Position numbers and translations under genes: made by a program. From positions 934,255-998,091 of the forward strand of contig BFEA01000300.1 in assembly GCA_003427395.1 (NCBI GenBank): a DNA stretch of 63,837 bases. The letters run 5' to 3'. The DNA is from Chara braunii (Eukaryota > Streptophyta > Charophyceae > Charales > Characeae). Below the pieces are notes generated by a model. The model was not told the DNA's origin, did no database searches, and worked only from the letters and a program-made list of their open reading frames with translations. Shown here one piece after another: positions 1 through 11,440 of the stretch (position 1 is the stretch's first letter; every line of letters starts with the position of its first letter).

Positions 1-62
<62 letters not shown>
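1..62. repeat. (CA)n microsatellite
   Basis: An uninterrupted CA dinucleotide run fills the first 62 bases. It leads straight into the left arm of the palindromic element at 61-174, and TG/GA repeats follow the right arm, so the simple repeats extend the palindrome. Confidence 0.98.
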
Positions 63-66
<4 letters not shown>

Positions 67-174
67 TTTTGAATGTATCTAGACGAATCCGTCATTTGTA
101 TACGTTAGTACGAGATGAAGTTGAAACTAACGTATACAACTGACGGACTCGGCCAGATACATTCAAAATGTATG
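61..174. repeat. Palindromic MITE-like element, copy 1
   Basis: Two 49-base arms, 61-109 and 126-174, are reverse complements with 4 mismatches, around a 16-base spacer. The outer ends read CATACATTTTGAATGTATCT and its complement. The same arm core (GTATCTGGCC, then CCGTC/CGTCAG, then GTATAC) recurs at 63239-63335 and 63697-63791, so this is a dispersed family. No protein is encoded. A non-autonomous inverted-repeat transposon is the simplest reading. No target-site duplication can be called because the flanks are CA and TG repeats. Confidence 0.8.
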
Positions 175-185
175 TGTGTGTGTGC

Positions 186-216
<31 letters not shown>

Positions 217-235
217 TCAGAATGTCTCTCTCTCA
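175..235. repeat. (TG)n(GA)n microsatellite
   Basis: TG repeats pass into GA repeats, then a short CT stretch near 225-233. The TG part mirrors the CA run at 1-62 across the palindromic element. Confidence 0.9.
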
Positions 236-645
236 TACGCACGGACACGTGCAAGTAAGTGAATGGGCGGTGTCGAAGGGAGACTCCAAGAAACGAGCAA
301 TTTACTCGCCGCGTTGCTTGCTGTGCAGATCGATGCGGAGTGCAGGGGCGGTGTGCAAGGGTGATTCCAAGAACGCGACCTTCCCCAGTGACTTTCTGAA
401 CTTCTTCGGCCCCAACGACTTTCTGAACATCTTCGGCCTATCTTCCGACTCGCTCCACTACTCACGACATGGAAAAAAAAAACAATGGTAGTGTATCTTT
501 CAATGTTCTAGCGGAAGATTCATTCTCATTTTGCACAATTCGTGAGTACAAGAGCGAGGCCCAGTGTGACGCGGCACTAACGGGTAGCGAATTTTGGCAT
601 AACGGCAGGGAGACCACCCTACTAATATCGGTTCGAAATTGCAGA
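236..645. other. Non-coding, no recognised feature
   Basis: Short open frames occur on both strands but none has recognisable similarity. A short repeat (ACTTTCTGAAC followed by TTCGGC) occurs twice near 392-440. I see nothing else. Confidence 0.5.
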
Positions 646-806
646 ATAGAACGCTCGGACGTTCTATACTTTTTTTTTTTTGGAAGGTCCCCCAGTCAAA
701 AAAGTTAGTAATTTTCTTCAGAATACAACGACCAGGCGTTGTAAATGAATAGTACGCCCGTAGGGCGTTATATTCGTACATAACACCCGAGCGTTATTTT
801 CGGGTG
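646..806. repeat. Cluster of four short stem-loops
   Basis: Four consecutive perfect or near-perfect hairpins lie here: 646-667 (arms ATAGAACG/CGTTCTAT), 724-743 (TACAACG/CGTTGTA), 754-768 (ACGCCC/GGGCGT) and 784-806 (CACCCGA/TCGGGTG). Most share an AACG...CGTT or ACGCC...GGCGT theme. A poly-T run (about 670-680) separates the first two. Related motifs (TTCACCCGAAAATA, CGAATATAACGCCCT) occur in inverse orientation near 58405-58510. This could be the end of a mobile element. Confidence 0.6.
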
Positions 807-989
807 AAGACGATAGGCCGCCATAGTCGCCCTGAACTGTTTAAGTATCTAAATTTTACATAATTATCTGCACTTAGTCTTTTAATGTAGCATATGACTG
901 AACCGATCATCTTTAGCTCGAGGTTCAACCTGCCCCTTCTTACCACAAGTTTATTCTTAGTTAATACTCTCTTCAGTTTATGATAAGCT

Positions 990-1440
990 ATTGCCAAACC
1001 ACCCAAACTTATGGAACCATGTCTGACTAGCTTGTTCATAAGTAGGATAGTAATAAAATATAGCCAAGTTATAACCTTTTGGTTCCAGCATGTGCGTGGC
1101 ATTGGACCAAGACCACCCAAATTTGTAGAACATGTCTGGTCCTGTGCCTGGTTTGATTCCTTAAATAAAGCAAGAAGAGGTTGAGCCACCCAAACTTATG
1201 AAACATTCTCAGACCCCCTCGTTCAATACCAAAAGAAACACAGAAAACCCAAAATAAACGAGGCAACCAAGCCACCTAAACTTATGGGACAATGCTTGGT
1301 TCCTGAAAAGTCAACCACAAACAGCCCTCGCAAGTCAGAGCAACCAAACCACCCAAACTTATGCAACATGTCTGGTTCTCCAGGCAACTCAGAAATAAAC
1401 ATAACATTTAGCTTCCTAAAACTTATGGAGATTTGCCCAA
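990..1440. repeat. Hairpin array 1 in LTR copy 0
   Basis: About six units carry the loop core CCAAACTTATG(G), a variant of CCAATCTTATGG. The best stem is 1265-1301, arms AACCAAGC/GCTTGGTT, 8 bp. Others are imperfect, such as AACCAAAC/GTCTGGTT near 1346-1376 with one A-C mismatch. Confidence 0.7.
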
Positions 1441-3295
1441 CCTTTGATTGACCCAGTCAGACTCAAGCAATACAGCCTTCCTCCTAGCCTTCCCCCAGAT
1501 GCAACCCCACAATCTGCTTTCAGTCAGAAAATAAAACTGAAACTGACATTACGCATAGCTCCTTTTACTTAAGTTTGAATTATCCTGAAAGTCAAACATA
1601 AAAGTCAAAGTAGGGATGCAAACAATATACTCAGTCAACCATAGCAAGAAATACAAATAGGGTTTATAACCAAGTTTATAGAAGGGGATGGAAAGGTTAC
1701 CTCTCAATTTCCTCTCCAGAACTCCCGAGTTCCGGTAGAACTCCCGCAATCGGTGGGCTGACTCCCTACAAAGTCTTGCTGCGGTCCTACAGGTTGCAAT
1801 CCCTCTTACCACCTTCTTCTCATAACAGGATTGAACTGAGAGTAAGAAGGATAGAAAGAGAAGCATTAAGTCTATTAGATCCATGAGAGGTGCTCAGACT
1901 CGCGTGAGAGGGCCTTGTTATCTCGATGCGCCTGAGGGCCCCGCAACGGCAGCCAAGGATGCAGCGGCAACTCGGTCAAAAATCAAACTGTCGGTTGCTG
2001 ATTCCCAAACGACTCTCCAAACTACAACAAGAACACCCCCTTCGATCAACTCAACGATCTCGACCCTTCTGCACGCTTACAACCTCGCGACTCCCTTCCT
2101 ACTATTCGGCCTGATAGAATGAACATCGTTCCAGCTGGTAGTCAGTTCTGCACCCTGCTGGCCGGTCTGCCGCTTCGGCCTACAGAGTGGGCAGCGCGCT
2201 GGTCAATAGGTAAATCTCCAATTTTGTATCCCGTCCCTCAACCCTTTAATCGACAGTTTCGTAGTACACCTGGGTATGAGACATGTCTGCGATTCTTGGC
2301 TAGCCTCCTTGCGTGCACACCAGCCAACAGACTGGTCTGCAGTCTCACAGATAGCCTCCCGCTTCTTCACTAGGTACTGTGGGCCGAAATAGGCAAACTT
2401 GCAACCTCCGCACGAACGAGGTTGGCTGGCTGCAACTGCACTTCTAAAGCTGAATACCACATTTACCAGCAGGTAACTCTCTACTTCTCACCTCTGCAAC
2501 TCTCGATAGCTGCCCGTTTGCCCGCTACTCCGCTCGTCCAGTACTTGCCCGCTCACTATTTCGAAGTGAATCTTCAACTTGAATGTGGAAAGATCAATTT
2601 CTATCTCTTGCACGAGGCTATATCTGGCCAATCCCCCAAGGTAAGCACTCTCTCGTTTCTCATTCACTTGTGCATTCTACAACAATCCGCCGGACCCCCA
2701 CGACGAGCTCAATTGAAGTAGAGGCTCTCATTGGTCTGAGAGAAGATATACATGACAACCTTCATGATCACAGAGCCGAAGCACGCAGCTACATGGGCTT
2801 TGATTCTCGCTCCCTCGTCTACAACTTGGGAATGAATCTTTTAATAGAGTGCAACTTGATGCTTTCTCAGGATGAGCAAATGCACCAGCCCACAGGTACG
2901 TCTTCAACCTCGCAGGCTCCCCTCACTTTCATAGATAGGATGGGCAAAATAAAAAAAGCACCTTCCGCTAAAAAACGGCCAGATACTTTCATTATTGTCC
3001 CACTTGCAGCTCCCCCTTTTTTCGCATGCTACCAACGCATGTTTTATTACAACTAATGCCCTACTTCCAAATATGACATTACCATCGCACTCACGATGGC
3101 TGGCCGCTTCGTTTTGTTACCTCAAATCGGCGATCCACGCCTGAGAACTGGCAAGAACGGCTATCCCCACTCCCTTTTTCTTCTCCTCTAGACATCTCCA
3201 CTCTCCCTTTCTTTACTAGTAACCTTTCTTTCACTAATCTTGGTCATATTCTAACTATAGATTCGGGCTCGCCAGTCCTGAGAACCCCGACATCC

Positions 3296-3866
3296 ATCCT
3301 TCACCACTCGATTCTGTGAAGGATCGCCTAAACAGCCTGCCTATAGCTGCACCCGACTAGTCTTCCACCATAACTTGGCGCATCCCCCATCTCATCTACC
3401 CCACTTCCTACTAGTCTAACCCTTAAACTGAGTTCACCATCATACTCGTCAGGGGCTAAAACCACTACTTTTTATCCTATCTCGCTCGATTCCACCCATT
3501 AACTAGCGAGAAAAACCTGTTTCCTCCTTTTCGTTTTTCGTTTCCTCCATTGCTACACGCGATTCCTTTCTCACTAACCTCCTATTCTAACAACCCATTG
3601 CCAAAACTAACCTTACTGGTAGATTCGCCCAACCTCAAGACGCTAGTCCATCACCTTCCCCCGCCCGTTTTCATCTCTTAACGAACGAAATCGATCATTT
3701 TTTATATTTTCTTCCTCTCCCTCGTTGATGTCTTCGCGCGTCCTTTCCTATCTCTATCTCTTTTTCTACTTTCTCTTCGTCCTTTCTAGCTTGACTAACA
3801 GTTTCGCCCTAGCCCAGAACCTCAAATTAGCCCCTTCCCCCACTCGAATCCATGAAGAATCGAGTG
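3296..3866. repeat. Hairpin array 2 in LTR copy 0
   Basis: Perfect stems occur at 3296-3324 (ATCCTTCAC/GTGAAGGAT), 3481-3510 (CTCGCT/AGCGAG) and 3841-3866 (CACTCGA/TCGAGTG). The last corresponds to the hairpin at 56315-56340 in LTR D, where a G-C pair replaces an A-T pair. Confidence 0.65.
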
Positions 3867-5211
3867 ATGTCTCGATCCTTTCCTCCCGTCGTTCCTCCTC
3901 CTGCCATAGCTCCGTCTTCAGCCTGTATGCATCCAGCGCGATTATGCGCCCAGGTTCATTTCCCTTATTTCCCTTCTTGCTGTCCTCCTTTCCCCGCTCC
4001 TACGAACTTTGTTCGGTTCCCTTGAACAGCGCCGCTTACTGCTCCCGACTACTTGGCCTTTCGCTCCGCTGCCCTTCTCTCTGAACTGCGCTAAACTATG
4101 TGTTAATCTAGGCACCCCGTCGAGTGCCGATTGATACTGACCGGAAGACGATGGCCTTCGACACCTGTATCCACTAGGGAGCGTGTAACAACTCTCGTGC
4201 CTCCTCTGTCTGTCCCGATGGTGGCGCTGCAACGCCCTGACTGTGCACGCTCGGTTGCAGAGCTTGCTCCTACTATGCAGCGAGTGGGAGGATGTTGGGC
4301 CTACCACAACGCCAGCGGCTTGTGCCAGCAACTTGCCTAGGTGAGGCGGGTTCCGATACAGATATTGGTGGTAGTAGCAAGTATTCAAATGAGAACTTTT
4401 GAAGACCAAAGTGTAGAAGGGGTTCCGCAGGTGACCAGCCATTGTAGCGGCCTTCACACAAAACCTCGGACCGTCTCCCCCTTCTATGCTCGGGCGTGGT
4501 CTGCCACCTTTCGTGCCCAACAGGCATACTCACTCTCAAACCTCTCACAACAGATCGCGGCAGGTCGCCGGTGCACTCGTAGCATCCCCCTCCACCCTTG
4601 GGCTGCGGCCCCATAGGCCTACTCGGAACACCCTCCAAATTCCCTTCCACTTTAGGCTATCGAAGCTCTTCAAATATGAAGCGAGGGAAACCATAACCAT
4701 GGGGCCCACCACTTCCATGCACATTGACCTCTTTAGTCCGTGCTTCAATGCGGGTGGGACGGGAAACTTTCGCCAGCATCCCCAATTGACAGGAACCTGA
4801 ACGGCCAGCCGAAAGAGGCACGTGGTCAAGGTCTTTGACTACCGTGACGGCCACCCGTGCCTTGCGGCTTAACAACTGAGTTCGTCGGTCCCGACGTCGG
4901 TCTTGGAGCTGATCACCGGATCCAAGTCAGTTAGCAGAATTTAGAAGTAGGCAAAACGATAATAATAAGAGTAAATGTGAAGACCCAAAAAGGCAAAGGG
5001 GACGAAAGGCCTCGCGTCTCGCTGGCCCTTCACGCTGCGCACACCCAGGTTGCGCATCATTGCACCTCACCATCAATACTCCACGCGTGCCGCTCACTGG
5101 GGCAAGGACCTAAACTACCTCGCGCTCGCGTGTCGTCTAGCGGACGAGGCCGCGCTGGTGCGATTTGCAGGAAACACGCCAAATATCCTTGTAAGGGTAT
5201 TTGGTACGACA

Positions 5212-6843
5212 GCCTGCCCGAACCTTATTAAGCGACGCCCCCGTCGCAACGGATGCTTAAACCAAGTACCATTCAAACATAGTCCTTAGAAAAAATATAT
5301 GATAACGTCCTCGAGTTCTCAACTTCGACTAAAAATGGTCATTAATTTATATTAGGTCCAGGCCTTAATTCTTCGAAATAGCTAGGCTAACATTAATAGT
5401 AAAAAAATCCCATCCAATTCCTAACGAAAGTAGAAATCTATAATAGTCGAACAATAGGCTAAGCACTGACACACTTCATCCCTAATTCAACAAGTGGATA
5501 CAACCGCTTTCCATCTACTTCAACCATAAACAGGGAATCATTTTAAAGTTAAACTCAAAACTATACTACTCCCGGTTTCTTTGAATGATATTTTATCGCG
5601 CCGGGCACCTTGATCATCCTACCACTAGCTAAAACTCAAGCTTAGTGGTGGGTCAAGTCAAAATTCAGGATCTCAATCTTTATTTAGTCCCTTTTCTTTT
5701 CACACATCAATTACTTAAACTCAACCGATCTATACAGTTTTTTTTCGAGTTCTTCCCCAAAGGAACATCTCATCGTGGGGATTAATCAGACACTCCAATC
5801 TTGCAGCTAACCAATAGATCAGACTGATTGACCTCATCACACATGTCACATATGCATCTTCTCGGTTGGGCCTCGTTAAGCCCATCCTCTGATTCTCACA
5901 GTCCTTATTGTCACATGTAAGCCACTCATCTCAATCACTCATCAAACGGAGAGGTGGGGGTATTCATTAAGCTTTCAAAAATAATAAAATCCACAATTTT
6001 TTCTCATGGAATCCTCCTTTTATCAGTAGGGTTCTTCTCTCTCACCACATAATTTATCATCCATAAGTTTCGCTTAGTGACCAAGTTCTCACAATCTTTC
6101 TTCCAAATAAACTCAAGGTTTGTACTTCTCAAAATTTTACACTTTATCGACAACCCGACGTTCAACCAGAACTAAAACCGATTGGAGGGTCCCAAAATCA
6201 GGTGGGTTTTCCTTGCCGCAGATGACAACCCCATGTGCATTTAGTCAAAACTTAAATCTCTCAAGGAGTCTTAATCATGGAAGTCACCGTCACAGACTAG
6301 ACCGCTTGTGGCCTATAATAAGTTAAGTGAAGGACTTAAAACCATCGGGCTTCCTCATTGCCTGTGTTGCCTTAACTAGCTATTACATGACTACGCAAGC
6401 GGGGATGCCGATTTGAACTGTTCTTTCCTTACCCTCTGCCACACACAAAGCCAACTGTGCCTCACAACCACTAGTCAAGCAAGGTCTCCCGAACTTAACA
6501 GGTTTCCCTGCCGCAGATGACACCAGCAGCTTCCCATGTTCAAACCTTGGCAGGTGCAACATCCCGGATCTTAAATAATATAATCTAAAAGTGGGGCGGG
6601 GTGGGGCAGCGTGGGCGTGTGGGGCGCTCTCTCGTGCGTACGACCTTGGCCTCGACACTTGCTCGCACACGTTGTAACGACAACTCCCTTTTTTTTGGCC
6701 ACGTGTTAGCCTCTACACGTTCCTGTTTTTCGCCGTTGTTTCACTGTTTCCGCCCTGCGAAACCCTGAAAATCCCGCTATCGGGATTACACCGATTTCTC
6801 CTTGTTACGGGAGGGTGGGGGGGTTGGAGCGGGGACCGTTCCC
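5212..6843. other. Non-coding, remnant internal region next to LTR copy 0
   Basis: The first 45 or so bases match the sequence just right of LTRs A and B (CTTATTAAGCGACGCCCCCG type), so this starts as the internal side of a minus-strand element. Beyond that I recognise nothing. A short motif, CTGCCGCAGATGACA or close, occurs twice, near 6210 and 6510. Many short open frames exist, none convincing. Confidence 0.5.
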
Positions 6844-6855
6844 GCTCTGATACCA
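6844..6855 (-). promoter_or_regulatory. Primer-binding site, tRNA-iMet type
   Basis: The plus strand reads GCTCTGATACCA, the complement of the classic TGGTATCAGAGC plant retrotransposon primer-binding site. One base later comes TGTATCGGACC, a plausible LTR start. This marks a second, different minus-strand LTR element. Its LTR would extend right from 6857, but I cannot fix the far end. Confidence 0.6.
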
Positions 6856-6856
6856 G

Positions 6857-7228
6857 TGTATCGGACCCACCATGATGGCGGTCCGTCAGGATGGAGAAGA
6901 AAGGTTGACGAAGGATGAGGTAGAGATGGAGCTGGAAGGGACAGCGCAGCTCCGACGCAGACTCAACATACACATACTCCAAGATGTGTAAAAATGAAGA
7001 ATGACGAAATACAGACTGCAGTTGGGGTATACCCCAGCGACTGACTGGACGGAACTGGACGGGCCTGGTACCGATAGTGGTACCGGGCGGGACTGGACTG
7101 GACTGAAACAGTATACAGCCTGTGGGGTCAGGCCACGGCCTGGTCCCACAGGTCGAAATGACAAATAGCCGAAAAGGCCCTGGCTGTAGGCCAAGGCAGA
7201 TAGAGGTCCGCCGCAACCGTTCTAGGGT
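6857..7228 (-). repeat. Possible LTR fragment beside the iMet primer site
   Basis: It starts TGTATCGG right after the primer-binding site. It contains short direct repeats such as GGACTGGAC near 7088-7110 and a palindromic GGTACC pair (about 7066-7084). No second copy of this LTR is visible, so its right edge is a guess. Minus-strand open frames of 102 and 167 codons here show no recognisable domain. Confidence 0.35.
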
Positions 7229-7249
7229 TTGTGTGTAATGAACAGGGCC

Positions 7250-8220
7250 GACATCTAGACGCTAAGAAAGCGAATAAAATTTTTGAATGATCGACACCAT
7301 TCAGGAATATAAGTGAGGTAAGATGCTTTCTTGGGAAATGTGGGTTCTGAAGGATATTCATTAAAAGGTTTGCGGCTAAGACTGAACATGTGAGGAAGTT
7401 GGTGAGAAAGAACCAGGGATGAGAGTGGGGAGAGAACCAGGAGCAGGTAGTGTGAGACTTGGAAAAAGAATTCAAGGAAGTAGGTATTGCATTAGGCGTC
7501 TCAAATTTCGAGGCTATTATGAAGTGTCCCTTCATTATTGAGACTCATGTTGTATCCACTGCTTCGGGAGGAGTCTCGATACATGCAGATCATGAAGAGA
7601 AGGAAAAACTTTTGTGTTTTAAGAATCGGATCCTCAATACCAATGAGAGAAACTACTCTCGATTCAAGAAGGAAGCCTTGACGGTACTGCATTGTCCACG
7701 AATCTTTAGGTACTATATCTTTGGAAGGAGATTTATTTTAAGGATAGATCTCACCACTCTTATGTACTCCCTTAAAAATTTCTCCCCAACTGATCCAACA
7801 ATTGTCAGGTGACTCACCTATATCTGGATGTTCGACTTTCAGTTGGAGCACATTCATAGGAATAAGAACAGGGCGGATGGGTTAAGCAAGATAGAATGGG
7901 AGAAACTTGAAGAAGCCAAAGAAGAAACATCGCTCGTAGATGGATTTTTGGATAAGTACGGTATGCAACTCCATGTTAATTCATGGACTTTGTTTATCAA
8001 TAATAAGGAAGTATGAAGGGGAAGGCCTATGTGGTTTGCACCTGCAACATTTATGAAAATTGAAGGGTTGGTGCTTAAGTCTTTTGTCAAGGAGGATCTG
8101 TGGGAAGAAAGAAATGTTGAATGGATAATGGAAATGGCTCTAACATAAAGCCACAGGATGACGGATGACCCATTTACGATCAAGGTAGGAATTAAGAAGA
8201 TGGATCAACACTTATTAACG
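7250..8220 (+). pseudogene. Ty3/gypsy pol relic: RT thumb and RNase H
   Basis: Conceptual translation, with frameshifts and stops, gives the RT-to-RNase H connection (about 7380-7450, ending in KNQGWEWGENQEQ), then RNase H. Visible RNase H hallmarks are NERNYSRFKKEALTVLHC, FRYYIFGRRFILRID, and the closing FDFQLEHIHRNKNRADGLSK (7828-7890). The first RNase H aspartate region (near 7540-7570) reads IETHVVSTASGGV, so the usual TDAS aspartate is replaced. The order and wording match the minus-strand pol of the outer element at 25.5-26.4 kb, showing a related older family in the opposite orientation. It is inactive. Confidence 0.85.
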
Positions 8221-8802
8221 ATGGAAATAATACATTACTTTGTTAATTTTCTCCTACACGTCCAGACTGAGAATGAAGGTGAAAAGTGAAAGCGGATGAG
8301 ATAGTATGGGTGACGATCCTGAGTTTGATGAGGAAAAGGAAGGAGAGGAGTTTCAGCAGGGAGGGATCTCAAAGGCTTTCCGGGAAGATGAGCATGACAA
8401 ATTTTATCTAGTAATGAAACTTTTTCTCTTGGGTGAGAAGTGAGAAAGAAAGATCAGTTAACAGACACTCCGCATGCAAAATCACTATGTAGTGAGGGGT
8501 GAACACCTGTTTATAAGGGACAAAATGAGAACGTCTTGAAGGGTCATCTGTGACAGAAATCGACAGATTTAGGCCATAGTTGCCCTTCATGACGAGCCTG
8601 CATGTGGTCATAGTAGTTTTATCGTTACCCACAAGAAGGTGTCCGACTTGTACTTCTGGGATGATATATATGGAATGATTCATACGTAATGTGAGTCGTG
8701 CATACCTTGCCAAATCAGATCTTCGATCAAGTATAAGGAATCTCTAGACCCGAGGTATATTAAGGATGTGGGGGGGCGGTTGTCCATTTATACCTATTAG
8801 CG
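8221..8802 (+). pseudogene. Degenerate pol spacer, integrase N-terminal region
   Basis: Plus-strand frames continue the pol relic but with frequent stops. Alignment with the outer element suggests this covers the zinc-binding part of integrase. I cannot see a clean HHCC motif. The 45 or so bases at 8178-8224 (AGGTAGGAATTAAGAAGATG) are repeated at about 9203-9247, a local duplication. Confidence 0.5.
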
Positions 8803-9170
8803 ATGTCGTTGGGACTTGGAGGGTACAATTATATATTTGATGTCAGAGACAATCTCACTGAATTTGTTGATGGGAAAGTCATTTGGACCAAGATAAGACC
8901 AGTCTTGGCTGAGTGCATCAAGGAATATTACATTCGGTCTCACTTCATAGTGGAGTTTACTATGGACAGAGGGTCGAAGTTCACATGTAGGGAAGTTAGA
9001 GTTGTTGGATGACCTTGGAATGATCATCAATTACACGACCATGACACATCCTCAAGCAAATGCATCGGTAGAGAGAGGGCACATTACTATCACGAATTTG
9101 TTGGCAAAGTGGACAGCTAGGAAGCTAAACCTCTGGCCTAAGTTTCTGCGAAGAATACCACAGGGTCATG
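8803..9170 (+). pseudogene. Ty3/gypsy integrase core relic
   Basis: The first frame (8803-9012) contains GYNYIFDVRDNLTEFVDGK and then TMDRGSKFTCREV, the strand around the second catalytic Asp. After a frameshift, 9002-9196 contains DDLGMIINYTTMTHPQANAS then VERGH, with the catalytic Glu. So D and E of the DDE triad are recognisable but in different frames. The same motifs occur on the minus strand at 24.6-25.0 kb. It is non-functional as it stands. Confidence 0.85.
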
Positions 9171-9410
9171 TACTAAGTTTCTGGGGAGACAAATAATACG
9201 ATCGAGGTAGGAATTAAGAAGATGGATCAACGCTTATTAACGAAGGTGGCTGACCTAAGTTTCTGCGAATAATACCAGAGGGTTATGTACTAAGTTTCTG
9301 CGAATAATACCACAAGGTCAGGTACTAAGTTTCTGGCCTAAGTTTCGGGGTCAAGAGTGAGTTTCTGCCAAAGTGGACGTCTTCAGGAGAGAATGATACC
9401 ACAGGGTCAT
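9138..9410 (+). repeat. Short tandem repeat in the integrase tail
   Basis: About four degenerate copies of a roughly 38-base unit, CTAAGTTTCTGCGAATAATA followed by CCACAGGGTCATGTA, lie in a row. The unit arises from integrase coding sequence, so the array is a post-insertion expansion inside the relic. Confidence 0.75.
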
Positions 9411-9479
9411 GTTAGTCAAGAGTGGGGGAGTGCAAGAGAGAGATAGAAGGCATGACGACACAATCGACAGGGTGAATAT

Positions 9480-11440
9480 CCTTCAAAGAAAAGATGTGGA
9501 TCAAGTATGGAGATCTAAAGAGGCATGAGATCGAGGATGATATCGTCTACGATGACACCGACCTTGAGGACTTTGTTGATAACATCGATCTCTGTGCTGA
9601 GAAGGGAAGGTGAAAGGAAGAAGAAAGGATGAAGCAGATGATGAGGTGGATGATCCCCAAATAATATGAGACTATGAGAAAAATCAAGGAATGATTGGGG
9701 AAGATTCCTTAGTAAGGTAAGAAAGACATATCCCCTGATTGTGCATCAATAGAATAAGAGGCAATCATTCCCGAAACAGGGACTGTGGATTGGAAAGAAG
9801 AGGGAAAAAGTGAGAAAAAGACTCAGCAGGAAGTCGATGAGGATGATGTAGCTTGAGGATGATGTACCTCTCAAGCAAATGCTTGACCGGTCGAGGAGAG
9901 TCCGTCAAGAGGAGAAGGGCTCGTAAAGTAAGGCTGCAAGGGTGAAAGAGAAAGAAAAATGCATTGAAGGAAGACAAAGGAAAAATGTCATGCCTCAAAG
10001 GGAAAACGAGGAAGAAAAAGAAGAGGGACAGACTGAAAAAAAGAGGAAAATGAGGAGAAAGAAGATAAGACAAAACAAGTGGAAAATGAGGTAAGAAAGA
10101 TTGAGTCTAAGAGGCCTCTTCTGAAGCAAGGGACGAGGAGATGACAAAAGAAAAAGAAAAAAAAAATTAATAAGGAGTGAAGGAACGAACTGGTAGCATC
10201 ATTGGAAGGGGAATAATTGTCAGCACATACCCCTTAGAGTATGAAGCTCGAAAGGGTATTTCTATCTGAAATGATTGTCAGTTTCAAGTTGGCTTCTGAT
10301 GTGAACAGGTTGGTTCGACTGCTTGAGATGCTTGAAGAGGACTGTGAGTGACTTCTTGATGGGGGAGCAAATGTGGCCAAGAAGCTGGAAAAAAATGAAA
10401 GGGAAAAAAAAGTGATTTGGAAAAAGAGTGACGTGGAAAATCTAAAAACATGAACTTCTTGACAGGGTAAGAGAAAAAGCAACTTACTCACTCAGGGGGT
10501 GGCGAATCACTTGCCTGAAATCCTGAAGGAGATCGAAAGTTTAAGGAAAAGGAAGCAGAACAGAGACATGAAAATGGAGGTGGAAAATCTTAAAATTGAG
10601 GTGAGAGAGGTGAAAAATAAACAAAAGAAATTGAAGCACAAAATGAAGTCATTGAACACTGCCTTAAACGACAAAAGCAAGGAGTTCAAAAAAGAGAGAG
10701 TGAAAAGTGGGAGAAAAGGTGGAAGGAAATAGAAATGAAAATGGAAGAGTTCAAAGTGGGTCGCTAGGTGAAGGAGCAGGTAGCACCCACCAAAATCATT
10801 GAGTGGAAGAAAGAACAAAGGTTTGAAATCGGGAATGTTACGGGGACACTTTTGACACCAGGACAAGAAATGAGAAAACTTCATGTGGAGGTGGTGAAAA
10901 GTTATTGAGGCAAGCAAGAAACAGTGACCGTGAACTCACTGTCATCTTCCCAGCCCCTGTTAGTGAGGACATTGAACCACAGACATCTAAGGTGGTTGGA
11001 GAGTCCTCTCAAATGAATGTGAATCAAGGGATAGCCAAAAAATGTCTTGTTCTGAAATGATGGGACCGAAGGAAGCAAAGAGTGAGATATAGTTGGCATC
11101 TCAATCTCTTTCGCCACCGACAAAAAGAACGAAGGAGGAAGAGAAAAAGTTTGTTGGTTCTGTATGAAGGGAGTACACCTTGAGAGAAAATTATCAAGGG
11201 TTCAAGATAGATGAGGGAAAGGGGTTAGTGAGGTTGGATGAGAACAAAAAGTATGTTACATTGAAAGGAAACTCCGTTAAAAAGACCAAGGAGGGATTCA
11301 GGGTTCAGTTATATAGGCAGTTGAATCTCAAATTGAAGGATTATGAAAGGATTATACTCCTTAACGACCATTTCGTCAAAACGGACATATTATATTTTTT
11401 GAACGACATTGAAATTGAGTTTTTGGACCGAAATCTTACC
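9480..11440 (+). pseudogene. Gag-like relic downstream of integrase
   Basis: Right after the integrase relic, plus-strand frames give DDTDLEDFVDNIDLCAEKGR, resembling the start of the Gag-like region that follows integrase in the outer element (YDNGDIDLFLDD, minus, about 24.1 kb). It continues with highly charged Lys/Glu-rich sequence. 10499-10732 is an open 77-codon stretch rich in Lys, Glu and Leu with heptad-like spacing, probably a coiled coil. The last part (11180-11420) is an open charged stretch ending inside the inverted repeat at 11369. Stops and frameshifts are frequent. Confidence 0.5.

Larger units (their letters stand above)
821..5211 (-). repeat. Truncated giant LTR (copy 0)
   Basis: This is homologous to LTRs A-D, beginning at a point equal to about 14.68 kb in LTR A, so roughly the first 2 kb is missing. 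It carries the hairpin array (about 990-1440), the second hairpin array (about 3290-3870), the block with TATTCAAATGA at about 4380, and the conserved right end CCTTGTAAGGGTATT...CGACA ending at 5211. It differs from A-D more than they differ from one another. Orientation is assigned from the other copies, whose primer-binding sites put their coding strand on minus. Open frames inside it (for example 3942-4520, minus) look incidental. Confidence 0.8.

Noticed and set aside
3942-4520. A 192-codon minus-strand ORF in LTR copy 0 as a gene
   Set aside because: Inside LTR sequence, not conserved as a frame in the other copies, no recognisable domain.
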